A stretch of 64,000 bases of DNA from Methylophaga sp. OBS1 (GTDB lineage: Bacteria > Pseudomonadota > Gammaproteobacteria > Nitrosococcales > Methylophagaceae): positions 355,165 to 419,164 of the forward strand of contig NZ_JAPDMS010000004.1 of the NCBI RefSeq assembly GCF_026319365.1. Reading direction: 5' to 3'. Every line of letters begins with the position of its first letter. The stretch's first letter is position 1. Of this stretch, positions 10,126-19,062 are shown piece by piece. The notes beneath the pieces were generated by a model, which saw only the letters and a list, made by a program, of their open reading frames with translations, searched no databases and was not told the origin of the DNA. A program made the position numbers and the translations under genes.

Positions 10126-11703
10126 ATGAGCGCACACGCAGAGACGATGCATCACGGACCAGCCAAGGGCTTTAGCCGCTGGATACTGACCACCAACCAC
10201 AAGGATATCGGGACACTGTATCTGGTATTCAGTCTGATCATGCTGTTTATCGGCGGCACCATGGCCTTTGTGATTCGGGCGGAATTATTCCAGCCGGGCC
10301 TGCAATTGGTGATGCCGGAATTCTTCAACCAGATGACGACCATGCATGGCCTTATCATGATATTCGGTGCCGTGATGCCGGCCTTCGTCGGTCTCGCTAA
10401 CTGGCAGGTGCCGCTGATGATAGGCGCCCCCGATATGGCCCTGCCACGGCTCAACAATTTCAGCTTCTGGATATTACCGTTTGCCTTTGCGATGTTGCTG
10501 TCGACATTATTCATGCCGGGCGGCGCGCCTGACTTTGGCTGGACTTTCTATGCGCCTTTATCGACCACTTATGCCCCGCCCAGTGTGACTTTCTTTGTGT
10601 TTGCCGTGCATATGATGGGGATTTCTTCGATTCTCGGCGCCATTAACGTCATCGTCACCATTTTCAATATGCGGGCACCGGGCATGAAAATGATGGATCT
10701 GCCGCTGTTCGTCTGGAGCTGGCTGATCACTGCCTTTCTTTTGATAGCGGTCATGCCGGTCCTGGCTGCGGTTGTAACTATGGTGCTGATGGATGTGCAT
10801 TTCGGCACCAGTTTCTTCAGTGCGGCCGGCGGTGGCGATCCGGTGCTGTTCCAGCATGTGTTCTGGTTCTTCGCGCATCCCGAGGTTTACATCATGGTGC
10901 TGCCGGCATTCGGCGTGATTTCAGAAATCATCCCCACTTTCGCCCGCAAACCCCTGTTTGGTTACCGGGCCATGGTGCTTGCCACGGTGGCTATCGCTTT
11001 CCTGTCTTTTATCGTCTGGGCTCACCATATGTTTACCGTTGGCATGCCGCTCGCGGGTGAACTGTTTTTCATGTACACCACGATGCTGATAGCCGTGCCG
11101 ACCGGGGTTAAGGTGTTTAACTGGATAAGCACCATGTTCAAAGGATCGATGACCTTTGAAACACCGATGCTGTTTGCGATCGCCTTTATCGTGCTGTTTA
11201 CCATCGGTGGGCTGTCAGGCCTGATGCTTGCCATTGCACCGGCTGACTTTCAGTATCACGACACCTATTTTGTCGTCGCTCATTTTCATTATGTGCTGGT
11301 ACCCGGTTCTGTGTTTGGCATCATCGCTGCCGTCTATTACTGGCTGCCCAAGTGGAGCGGCAAAATGTATGACGAGAAACTGGGGCAATGGCATTTCTGG
11401 CTGTCCTTTATCGGTGTCAATCTGACATTCTTCCCGATGCACTTTGTTGGTCTCGCCGGCATGCCAAGACGGATTCCCGATTATGCCCTGCAATTTGCTG
11501 ATTTTAATATGCTGACCAGTCTCGGTGCCTTCCTGTTTGGCACCACCCAGCTGCTGTTTGTTTATATCCTGATTAAAACCGTACGCAGTGGTAAAAAAGC
11601 TGAGCAATTGCCCTGGGAAGGTGCCCGCGGACTGGAATGGAGTGTGCCGACACCGGCCCCGTACCATACCTTTACTACCCCGCCGGATCTGGAGCGAAAA
11701 TGA
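10126..11703 (+). CDS. coxA: Cytochrome c oxidase subunit I
   Basis: Catalytic heme-copper subunit, 525 residues and twelve predicted membrane helices. The family motifs are present: TTMHGLIMIF (heme a histidine), AHPEVYIMVLP with the histidine-tyrosine pair and the proton-channel glutamate, AHHMFTVG with the two CuB histidines, YTTMLIAVPTGVK of the K-channel, and VAHFHYVLVPG with the high-spin and low-spin heme histidines. The glutamate in HPEV and the K-channel residues place it in type A oxidases. The stop overlaps the ctaG start (ATGA). Confidence 0.98.
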   Translation: MSAHAETMHHGPAKGFSRWILTTNHKDIGTLYLVFSLIMLFIGGTMAFVIRAELFQPGLQLVMPEFFNQMTTMHGLIMIFGAVMPAFVGLANWQVPLMIGAPDMALPRLNNFSFWILPFAFAMLLSTLFMPGGAPDFGWTFYAPLSTTYAPPSVTFFVFAVHMMGISSILGAINVIVTIFNMRAPGMKMMDLPLFVWSWLITAFLLIAVMPVLAAVVTMVLMDVHFGTSFFSAAGGGDPVLFQHVFWFFAHPEVYIMVLPAFGVISEIIPTFARKPLFGYRAMVLATVAIAFLSFIVWAHHMFTVGMPLAGELFFMYTTMLIAVPTGVKVFNWISTMFKGSMTFETPMLFAIAFIVLFTIGGLSGLMLAIAPADFQYHDTYFVVAHFHYVLVPGSVFGIIAAVYYWLPKWSGKMYDEKLGQWHFWLSFIGVNLTFFPMHFVGLAGMPRRIPDYALQFADFNMLTSLGAFLFGTTQLLFVYILIKTVRSGKKAEQLPWEGARGLEWSVPTPAPYHTFTTPPDLERK

Positions 11704-12245
11704 AACACTGGCTCAAACCTTCAAGCCCCAGTGGTCTGATTCTCATCGTGGTGCTGATGTTCGGCTTCGGCTTTGCGCTGGTCCCACTTTATGATGTGTT
11801 TTGCGAAGTCACCGGCCTGAACGGTAAAACCAAAGGCGCCTATCAGGGGGACATCAATGCCCTGGCTGCCAATTCAGACCGGACCATCACGGTCCAGTTT
11901 GTTGCCAATCGCAATGACAATTTACCCTGGGGCTTCTACCCGGAACAGGAAGAAATCAAACTGACTGTAGGTGAACGTAAACAGATCCATTTTTCAGTCA
12001 ACAACAGCTATAACCGGGCGGTGGTCGCACAGGCTATACCCAGTGTATCTCCACCTCAGGCGGCCGATTACCTCAATAAAATCGAATGTTTCTGTTTCCA
12101 GCGTCAGCCGCTTGCGGCCGGCGAAGCCAAACAGTTTCCATTGGTGTTTTTTGTTGATCCTGCACTACCGGAGGAGATCAGCAAGCTGACCTTATCCTAT
12201 ACCTTGTTTGATATCAGTGAGCGCGACGCGAGCGGCGTCGACTAG
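11700..12245 (+). CDS. ctaG: Cytochrome c oxidase assembly protein CtaG (Cox11 family)
   Basis: Copper chaperone that delivers copper to the CuB site of subunit I. The ATG at 11700 overlaps the coxA stop by 4 nt and gives 181 residues; a longer frame from 11637 would run far into coxA. It has one N-terminal membrane anchor (about residues 12-32), the VPLYDVFCEVTGLNG stretch typical of Cox11, and the copper-binding CFCFQ motif in IECFCFQRQPL. The fold is an immunoglobulin-like periplasmic domain in the family. Position between coxA and coxC is the standard one. Confidence 0.97.
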   Translation: MKHWLKPSSPSGLILIVVLMFGFGFALVPLYDVFCEVTGLNGKTKGAYQGDINALAANSDRTITVQFVANRNDNLPWGFYPEQEEIKLTVGERKQIHFSVNNSYNRAVVAQAIPSVSPPQAADYLNKIECFCFQRQPLAAGEAKQFPLVFFVDPALPEEISKLTLSYTLFDISERDASGVD

Positions 12246-12271
12246 CGCTGTCATTTAGGGAGGAACTCATT

Positions 12272-13159
12272 ATGGCCCAACATTCCGCCTACTATGTTCC
12301 ACCACAAAGTCACTGGCCGATTATCGGTGCTGTCGGACTGTTTCTGACCCTTGGCGGTGCCGCCGCCCTGATTTATTCGCTGCAACAGGAGAGCGACAGC
12401 CTGCTGGCGCAGATTATGCTCAACTCAGGCGCTTTGATCCTGGCAGGCATGATGATTGGCTGGTTTGCAGCAGTGATTGCTGAATCACGCCAGGGTCTTT
12501 ATTCAGCGCAGATGGACCGCTCCTTCCGTTACGGGATGTCCTGGTTTATTTTCTCCGAAATCATGTTCTTTTTTGCCTTCTTCGGCGTGCTGTTTTACAT
12601 CCGGGTGTTTGCCGTGCCCTGGCTGGATGGTGAGGGTGATAAAGGCCTGGCCAGCATGCTCTGGCCGCAGTTTCAGGCCTCATGGCCGCTGATGCAGGCC
12701 CCCAACCCGGAGCAGTTTCCACCCATCCGGGAAGTCATCAATCCCTGGCACATACCGCTGATTAATACGGTGTTACTGGTCGGCTCAAGCTTTACCCTGC
12801 TCGCGGCTCACAAAGCCCTGAAACGTGAAGACAGACCCAAGCTGAAAGGCTGGCTCAGCCTGACTATTGTCTTGGGCCTGACTTTCCTGGGTCTGCAGAT
12901 CTATGAATATATTCATGCCTACACTGAACTGGATCTGACCCTGAAGTCCGGTATTTACGGGGCCACGTTTTTCATGCTGACCGGTTTTCACGGTGCCCAC
13001 GTCACCATCGGCAGCATTATTTTACTGGTGTTGCTGTTCCGAGTGTTTCAGGGTCACTTTACCCCGGACAAGCATTTCGGCTTTGAAGCCGGCGCCTGGT
13101 ACTGGCACTTTGTCGATGTGGTCTGGATTTTTCTATTCACCACTGTTTATTTGCTATAG
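12272..13159 (+). CDS. coxC: Cytochrome c oxidase subunit III
   Basis: Membrane subunit of the aa3 oxidase, 295 residues with seven predicted helices. Recognisable segments include YGMSWFIFSEIMFFFAFF near the N-terminus, NTVLLVGSSFTL, FFMLTGFHGAHVTIG and the C-terminal WYWHFVDVVWIFLF, all hallmark COX3 blocks. A GGGAGGA ribosome-binding site lies just before the ATG. The gene follows ctaG by 26 nt and precedes surf1. Confidence 0.98.
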   Translation: MAQHSAYYVPPQSHWPIIGAVGLFLTLGGAAALIYSLQQESDSLLAQIMLNSGALILAGMMIGWFAAVIAESRQGLYSAQMDRSFRYGMSWFIFSEIMFFFAFFGVLFYIRVFAVPWLDGEGDKGLASMLWPQFQASWPLMQAPNPEQFPPIREVINPWHIPLINTVLLVGSSFTLLAAHKALKREDRPKLKGWLSLTIVLGLTFLGLQIYEYIHAYTELDLTLKSGIYGATFFMLTGFHGAHVTIGSIILLVLLFRVFQGHFTPDKHFGFEAGAWYWHFVDVVWIFLFTTVYLL

Positions 13160-13182
13160 GAAGCCCGATTCAAGGAGATTTT

Positions 13183-13881
13183 GTGACAGCACAACGACTG
13201 CTTCAGACTAGGTTTCAGGGCGCATTCACATTGCGTCCGGCTTATCTGCTATTTGCCGCATTCGCGATCAGTCTGTGTCTGTTTCTCTCCCATTGGCAGT
13301 GGCAAAGAGCCCAGGCCGCTGAAGCACGCTACCAGGTCTACCTGCAGCAACAAAATCAGCCACCCGCATTACTTTCTCAGGACTTGCCTGAATTCCAGCG
13401 GGTCGAGACGAGGGGGACTATCGAAAACCTGTTCCTGCTGGACAACCAGATATATCAGGGACAGGTTGGTTGGCATGTACTCGGTCTGTTGAGAAGTCAG
13501 CAGGGTCCAATACTGGTCAACCTCGGCTGGACAGCTAAAACAGAAACGAAACCATCGCTGACAGCGTTTAGTGATATCAACAGGCTCACAGGCCGAATCA
13601 AAACACCGGAGCCCGGCTTGATGCTGGCAGAGGCCAGAGAAGATCCTGCCTGGCCCGGGGTTTTACAGCAAATCGAGATCCCGTTGCTTAGTCAGCATCT
13701 GAATATCAAGCTGTTGCCCTATGTTATCTATGCCGATCCGGCACCGGTCGGGCTGGTTGCCGTTGATGCTGCACCTGAAAACAAATATCCGATGCACGCG
13801 GGTTATGCAGTGCAATGGCTGCTTATCGGCCTTGCCTGCGGCATCATCACAGTGATTGCCAGTCGCCGGAGGGAATCATGA
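13183..13881 (+). CDS. SURF1-family cytochrome oxidase biogenesis protein
   Basis: SURF1 (Shy1) proteins assist insertion of heme a into subunit I. The 232-residue protein has one membrane helix at each end (about residues 20-37 and 205-224) and a periplasmic loop between them. Family motifs include LSHWQWQRAQAAEARY near the N-terminus, VLVNLGWT-like ILVNLGW in the middle and HAGYAVQWLLIGLACGI at the C-terminus. The start is GTG at 13183 with AAGGAG at 13172-13177. It overlaps the next gene by 4 nt. Confidence 0.93.
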   Translation: MTAQRLLQTRFQGAFTLRPAYLLFAAFAISLCLFLSHWQWQRAQAAEARYQVYLQQQNQPPALLSQDLPEFQRVETRGTIENLFLLDNQIYQGQVGWHVLGLLRSQQGPILVNLGWTAKTETKPSLTAFSDINRLTGRIKTPEPGLMLAEAREDPAWPGVLQQIEIPLLSQHLNIKLLPYVIYADPAPVGLVAVDAAPENKYPMHAGYAVQWLLIGLACGIITVIASRRRES

Positions 13882-14411
13882 CACAAAAGCCATGGCTATT
13901 CAGAATCATCTGGCTGATCGCTTTATTGCCATTGCTCTTTGCCTGGGGGCTGGCTTTAATCGGTAATAAGCTGCCACTGGATACCAAAAATAATGGCGAA
14001 TTAATGCCGGCAGGCATGACTGTGCCTCAGCAGCTCTCTGACGAGCTGGACGGCAAGTGGGGGCTCTTGATGCTCAGTCAGCAATGCAATAACGGTTGTG
14101 CCGAGCAGTTACACCGCTTGCAGCAATTACACACGGCAATGGGTTCAGACCTGAAACGGGTTCAGCCTTTATGGCTTTCAAGTGACATGGGCAAGGACCG
14201 ACCCGATAACGTCAACTTCGAACAAGTCCGCTCAGTCACTGCACCAGCGTTGATTGACTGGTTTAATCAAAATCAGCTTGACTGGCAGGATCACAGCTTC
14301 TGGCTGGTTGATCCGGCAGGGAATCTGGTGATGCGTTTTGCACCCGATTTGAACGGCCAAAAAATTCTGGCCGATATCGACTGGTTACTCAAGGCTTCAC
14401 ATATCGGATAG
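13878..14411 (+). CDS. SCO-like membrane-anchored copper/thiol protein, probable oxidase assembly factor
   Basis: A 177-residue protein with one N-terminal membrane helix (about residues 8-28) and a periplasmic domain. It carries CNNGC (about residues 72-76), a CxxxC like the copper-binding pair of SCO1/SenC proteins, and later DHSFWLVDPAGNLVMRF, which resembles the SCO segment holding the third ligand, a histidine. The overall domain is shorter and more divergent than typical SCO1. The ATG at 13878 overlaps the surf1 stop (ATGA). Position between surf1 and ctaA supports a role in CuA assembly or thiol reduction, but this is inference. Confidence 0.75.
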   Translation: MTQKPWLFRIIWLIALLPLLFAWGLALIGNKLPLDTKNNGELMPAGMTVPQQLSDELDGKWGLLMLSQQCNNGCAEQLHRLQQLHTAMGSDLKRVQPLWLSSDMGKDRPDNVNFEQVRSVTAPALIDWFNQNQLDWQDHSFWLVDPAGNLVMRFAPDLNGQKILADIDWLLKASHIG

Positions 14412-14415
14412 GGCT

Positions 14416-15414
14416 ATGTCACTCAAGTCTCTCGCCAACCTCGCATTTGCCCTCGCCTTCATCGTGGTCACCCTCGGTGCCCTGACCCGATTGCTGGATG
14501 CCGGGCTCGGCTGCCCTGACTGGCCGGGCTGCTATGGTCAACTGCTACCGCCGGCAGAGCATGAGAAGCATCTTTTCAGCGGCCTTGATACCGGCAAGGC
14601 CTGGATGGAAATGATTCACCGTTACGCAGCGGGCTTACTGGGTCTGATTATCCTGCTAATCATGATACGGGTGGAAAGAGACCCGGGAGCCAGCCCGCGC
14701 AGTCTCTGGCTGAGCCGCGGCCTGCTTGCACTGGTTATCGCCCAGGCCCTGTTTGGCATGTGGACAGTGACCATGAAACTGCAACCCCAGATTGTCACCA
14801 TTCACCTGCTGGGCGGCATGATACTTCTCGCCTTACTCTGGCGGCTGCGTAAGCAGTTTTATCCTCTGGACAGGGTGACTATTCCAGCGACCCTGAAAAA
14901 CTTAGTGAGCACAGTGATCATACTCACTTTCTTTCAGATCAGCCTGGGTGGCTGGACCAGCAGTCAGTATGCCGGTCTGGCGTGTACCGACTTCCCTACC
15001 TGTCAGGGGCAATGGCTGCCGGCAGCGCCCTTAAAAGAGGCCTTTAACCTGACAGCGTTTATCGATCAAAGTCACGAAGGCGGTCTGCTATCAGCTGCAG
15101 CAAGACAAAGCATTCAGGTGGTGCATCGTTTTTTTGCGATGATATTGACCCTGTGTCTTATCAGCCTATGCATCGCTTTATGGCGCTATACGATGCTCAG
15201 AATGCAGATCTGTCTACTCCTGTTTCTGACCACATTGCAGATCGCACTGGGCATTGCTAACGCACTGCTGATGCTGCCCCTGACTCTGGCTCTCGCTCAT
15301 AACACCGGTGCCGCCTTGCTGATGCTGTGTCTGCTTGATCTTCATCAGCGATTGAAACCGGCTGCCAGCGGTATTGCCCACCGCCGAACTTCTGTCTCAC
15401 AAACTACGGGGTGA
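14416..15414 (+). CDS. ctaA: Heme A synthase (COX15/CtaA family)
   Basis: Converts heme O to heme A by oxidising the C8 methyl group. The 332-residue protein has eight predicted helices in two repeated halves. Typical blocks are GALTRLLDAGLGCPDWPGCYG near the N-terminus with the cysteine pair, EMIHRYAAGLLG with a heme-ligand histidine, VTIHLLGGM, the second-half GLACTDFPTCQG and QVVHRFFAM, and LAHNTGAALLM near the end. It lies 4 nt after the SCO-like gene and directly before ctaB, with which it forms the heme A pathway. Confidence 0.96.
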   Translation: MSLKSLANLAFALAFIVVTLGALTRLLDAGLGCPDWPGCYGQLLPPAEHEKHLFSGLDTGKAWMEMIHRYAAGLLGLIILLIMIRVERDPGASPRSLWLSRGLLALVIAQALFGMWTVTMKLQPQIVTIHLLGGMILLALLWRLRKQFYPLDRVTIPATLKNLVSTVIILTFFQISLGGWTSSQYAGLACTDFPTCQGQWLPAAPLKEAFNLTAFIDQSHEGGLLSAAARQSIQVVHRFFAMILTLCLISLCIALWRYTMLRMQICLLLFLTTLQIALGIANALLMLPLTLALAHNTGAALLMLCLLDLHQRLKPAASGIAHRRTSVSQTTG

Positions 15415-15418
15415 CGCC

Positions 15419-16315
15419 ATGCAAAACTCTATTGTCACAACGCCTGCTTTACACCGTGCCAACTGGAAAGATTACCTGGCACTGTGCAAACCCAAAGTCG
15501 TACTGCTGATGCTGCTGACTGCCCTGGTCGGCGCATTACTGGCACCAGGCTGGCCCGACCCGGGCGTTTTGACCATCGCCGTTATCGGCATTGCGTGTTG
15601 TGCGGCCAGTGGCGCTGCCATTAACAACCTGATTGATCACAAGCTGGATGCCACCATGGCCCGGACCCGTCAGCGGCCGGTGGTGACCGGTCATCTCACG
15701 CCACTTCAGGCGCTCACTTTTGCCTTGATTTTGGCAGCGTCGGGGCTTTTGCTGCTGTGGTTTCTGGTCAATCCGGTCATCATGTGGCTGACGCTGTTTG
15801 CTTTGATTGGTTATGCCGTGATTTACACACTGTTTCTGAAACGGGCAACACCGCAGAATATCACCATCGGCGGACTCGCCGGTGCCATGCCTCCATTACT
15901 GGGCTGGACTGCAGTAAGCGGACAAATTGATCCCAATGCCCTGTTGCTGGTGCTGATCATCTTTGTCTGGACACCGCCCCACTTCTGGGCCCTGGCATTG
16001 CATAAAAAAGAGGAATATGCCGGTGCCAACGTGCCTATGCTACCGGTCACCCACGGCGAAGCCTTCACCCGAGTTCAGATCCTGCTTTATAGTCTGTTGC
16101 TGTTCGCCTGCACGCTACTACCGTTCGTCACCGGCATGAGCGGTTGGCTGTATCTGACTGGTGTTCTACTACTGAATGCCTATCAATTCCGGGGCGTGAA
16201 ACATTTGTTTGATGCACAGGATCCGCTCGCTGCCTGGCGTCTGTTCAAGTATTCAATTCAGTACTTGATGTGGCTGTTCCTGCTGTTGCTGGTCGACAGC
16301 ATGATATTCGGCTAA
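15419..16315 (+). CDS. ctaB: Protoheme IX farnesyltransferase (heme O synthase)
   Basis: UbiA-type prenyltransferase that adds the farnesyl chain to heme B. I chose the ATG at 15419, 4 nt after the ctaA stop, giving 298 residues; an earlier ATG lies inside ctaA. The start is followed by the family's YLALCKPKVVLLMLLTALVGA, the polyprenyl-diphosphate site NNLIDHKLDATMARTRQRP and the second aspartate-rich equivalent, and TPPHFWALALHKKEEYA. Seven to nine helices are predicted. It is the last gene of the cox operon; no clear terminator follows. Confidence 0.97.
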   Translation: MQNSIVTTPALHRANWKDYLALCKPKVVLLMLLTALVGALLAPGWPDPGVLTIAVIGIACCAASGAAINNLIDHKLDATMARTRQRPVVTGHLTPLQALTFALILAASGLLLLWFLVNPVIMWLTLFALIGYAVIYTLFLKRATPQNITIGGLAGAMPPLLGWTAVSGQIDPNALLLVLIIFVWTPPHFWALALHKKEEYAGANVPMLPVTHGEAFTRVQILLYSLLLFACTLLPFVTGMSGWLYLTGVLLLNAYQFRGVKHLFDAQDPLAAWRLFKYSIQYLMWLFLLLLVDSMIFG

Positions 16316-16405
16316 GCGCTTGAAGATCCCTAAAAAAGGGCATAAAGTGAAACTGAAGCGGTCCTTGATGTTAATGCTCAGTTAACGACCACAAGGAGGT
16401 CTGCT

Positions 16406-17002
16406 ATGTACCATCATCATCGTAAGCACTTCTGGGGGCTTTTCACCGTTCCACGTGTCGAGTGGAAATCAATCAGTGACGAAAATCTCGATATTACGCA
16501 GTTCGGTATCTTGCGTATGGTCATTCTGGCTGCAGTGCCGGCAGTGGCTTTTTTGATAGGTATTAATCAGGTTGGCTGGAGTCTGGCCGGTAGTGAGTTC
16601 AACAAGGTCGTGCTGGCCGATGCCCTGCCAATGGCAGTGGCATTTTATATACTGATTATCACCTTTACTTCAATGATGGCCTATTTCACCTTTGCCATGG
16701 AAAGAGCCTTTGGTGAAGAAGCCAGTTTTGGACGTTGCCTGTTATTTACCACCTACACTGCAACACCCATGTATATGGCGGGTCTGATTGGTTTTGTACC
16801 GATCGTCTGGCTGGCTATGCTGGTGCTACTGTTATCGGTCTGCTACAGCCTCTATCTGTTGTATCTGGGGATTCCCATTTATATGAATATTGATGAGGGT
16901 AAAGGCTATGTAGTCTCGACCTCAATTATTTCTGCAGGATTGTGCATGCTGGTTGTATTTAACGTACTGACAGTGATCATCTGGAGTACCATCGTCGTAT
17001 AA
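16406..17002 (+). CDS. Yip1-family membrane protein
   Basis: A 198-residue integral membrane protein with about five hydrophobic segments after a basic, histidine-rich N-terminus (MYHHHRKHFWGLF). The layout, including the early PRVEWKSISDE stretch, fits the bacterial Yip1/DUF1282-type family, whose function is not established. AAGGAGG lies a few bases before the ATG. It stands alone between the cox operon and the diguanylate cyclase gene. Confidence 0.7.
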   Translation: MYHHHRKHFWGLFTVPRVEWKSISDENLDITQFGILRMVILAAVPAVAFLIGINQVGWSLAGSEFNKVVLADALPMAVAFYILIITFTSMMAYFTFAMERAFGEEASFGRCLLFTTYTATPMYMAGLIGFVPIVWLAMLVLLLSVCYSLYLLYLGIPIYMNIDEGKGYVVSTSIISAGLCMLVVFNVLTVIIWSTIVV

Positions 17003-17024
17003 CTACTGTCATCACACTGATGCG

Positions 17025-17061
17025 CTATTCTGCACCTGCGTTCTGAGCAGGCGCAGAATAG
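17025..17061. other. Strong hairpin between the Yip1 and GGDEF genes
   Basis: The arms CTATTCTGCACCTGC (17025-17039) and GCAGGCGCAGAATAG (17047-17061) pair over 15 positions with a single A-C mismatch and a 7-nt loop. No T-run follows on either strand, so it is not a canonical terminator. It could protect the 3' end of the Yip1 transcript or lie in the leader of the next gene. Confidence 0.6.
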
Positions 17062-17168
17062 TGTTGATCCTGCAGGGTTGCTCTAATTGTGATTGAAATC
17101 AATGACTGGCTCTGTATCAATGGTACTGTATGTGTTTGCGAGATCGCCGCAGACGAAGGCTCTGAGCA

Positions 17169-18683
17169 ATGGATACCGACAATCACAATACGTCTCCCAA
17201 TAGCGACCTCATTGAAGATCTCGAAAAATATAAACTGCTAACCGGTTCAATACCGGTCTCTCTATTTATCAGCACCTGTCTCGCGGTCATTATGGCGACT
17301 GTTCTCGATGATCAGGTTAACTACGGTACGCTGCTCTCATGGCTGATCATACTGGTGAGCCTTCACATCATCCGCTTACTGGTCTTTTACCAATTCAACC
17401 GCTCAGTGAGCATTGATCACCAACAGATTCAACTACATCTTCAATTTTTCAGGTTTGGCACATTGATGTCCGGTCTGATCTGGGGTTGGGCGGGATTTTT
17501 CTTTTCTCAGCAGGTTGAGTTGAGTTACCAATTGTTTATCACCTTCACTCTGGGCGGTCTGGTGGTGGGTGCGACTTCATCGCTTGCCACCGACAGAGTG
17601 GCTGTGGTCAGTTTTATTATGGCAACCATATTACCCAACAGCCTCCATTACTTCATTGCTGGCAATGAACTGCCGTTGGCAATGGGCCTGATGCTGATGT
17701 TGTTTGCCGGTTTCATGCTTAATACGGGACGCTTACAGGGAACCAGCCTGCACGAGAACCTGAATCTCAGAATTCGAGCCAGACAAGATGCCAGCCAGTT
17801 CCGTGAAGTATTGAATTTCAGTCCGGTCGCGGTCAGCATTTTCAGCCTGAGTGATGAGCAGACACTCTACGTTAACAGGCGTTATCTGGAGTTGTTCAGT
17901 CGCAGTTTTAAACCTTTCGATACTAAAAAACGGGCCGGGTTCGCCATCGAAGAAACGCAGATTGAATCTATCAAAGAACGATTGCAGCGAAATCAAACGG
18001 TTTCCAATCTGTTACTCAAGGTCACGTCGAGTCATTCAGAGGAGGTGAAGTGGTGCATCGGCTCTTTTCTGAAGGTGAATTACCTTAACACGCCTTCAAT
18101 CCTGGCCTGGTTCTACGACATCACTGACCGGATTGAGATGGAACAGAAAATCCGCCATCTCGCCTATCATGATTCTCTGACCGATTTACCCAACCGTACT
18201 TTGTTCGAGGATAGGCTGAGTCTGGCGCTGAAGTATGCGTCTCGAAATCAGCTGCGACTGGGCGTTTTATTCATCGATCTGGATGGATTCAAAGCGATCA
18301 ATGACAGCTATGGACATGATGTTGGGGATTTGTTGCTAAAGGCCGTATCTGAGCGTATCACCTCATTATTACGGCTATCTGACACACTCTCCCGTGTTGG
18401 CGGTGATGAATTCGTCGTTCTGCTACCGGAAATCGACAGCATTGATGACGGTCTGCATGTTGCCGAGAAACTACTGACAGCATTAGCGCTGCCAATAGAT
18501 ATCGATGATTACAAGCTTCAGGTTTCAGCCAGTATTGGCCTTGCCCTCTATCCCGAACATGGTGATGACGATCAGACCTTGCTGAAAAAGGCCGATATCG
18601 CGATGTACGAAGCCAAGAAACGTGGTAAAAATACGGTGCGGGTATACCAGTCTGAAAACGGAAATACTTCAACTCAGAGATAG
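17169..18683 (+). CDS. Membrane-bound diguanylate cyclase (GGDEF) with PAS-like domain
   Basis: Predicted to make cyclic di-GMP. The 504-residue protein has an N-terminal membrane region of about five to six helices (roughly residues 28-185), a PAS-like sensory domain (about 205-320) and a C-terminal GGDEF domain starting at DSLTDLPNRTLFEDRL. The catalytic motif GGDEF at 411-415 is intact. RLSD at 402-405, five residues upstream, fits the RxxD inhibitory site, so product feedback is likely. No EAL domain is present. It stands alone; a PilZ protein that could read the signal is encoded at 23404-23787. Confidence 0.9.
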   Translation: MDTDNHNTSPNSDLIEDLEKYKLLTGSIPVSLFISTCLAVIMATVLDDQVNYGTLLSWLIILVSLHIIRLLVFYQFNRSVSIDHQQIQLHLQFFRFGTLMSGLIWGWAGFFFSQQVELSYQLFITFTLGGLVVGATSSLATDRVAVVSFIMATILPNSLHYFIAGNELPLAMGLMLMLFAGFMLNTGRLQGTSLHENLNLRIRARQDASQFREVLNFSPVAVSIFSLSDEQTLYVNRRYLELFSRSFKPFDTKKRAGFAIEETQIESIKERLQRNQTVSNLLLKVTSSHSEEVKWCIGSFLKVNYLNTPSILAWFYDITDRIEMEQKIRHLAYHDSLTDLPNRTLFEDRLSLALKYASRNQLRLGVLFIDLDGFKAINDSYGHDVGDLLLKAVSERITSLLRLSDTLSRVGGDEFVVLLPEIDSIDDGLHVAEKLLTALALPIDIDDYKLQVSASIGLALYPEHGDDDQTLLKKADIAMYEAKKRGKNTVRVYQSENGNTSTQR

Positions 18684-18692
18684 AAAATAAGG

Positions 18693-19040
<348 letters not shown>

Positions 19041-19062
19041 CGGCTATTTTACCCCAGCGCGT

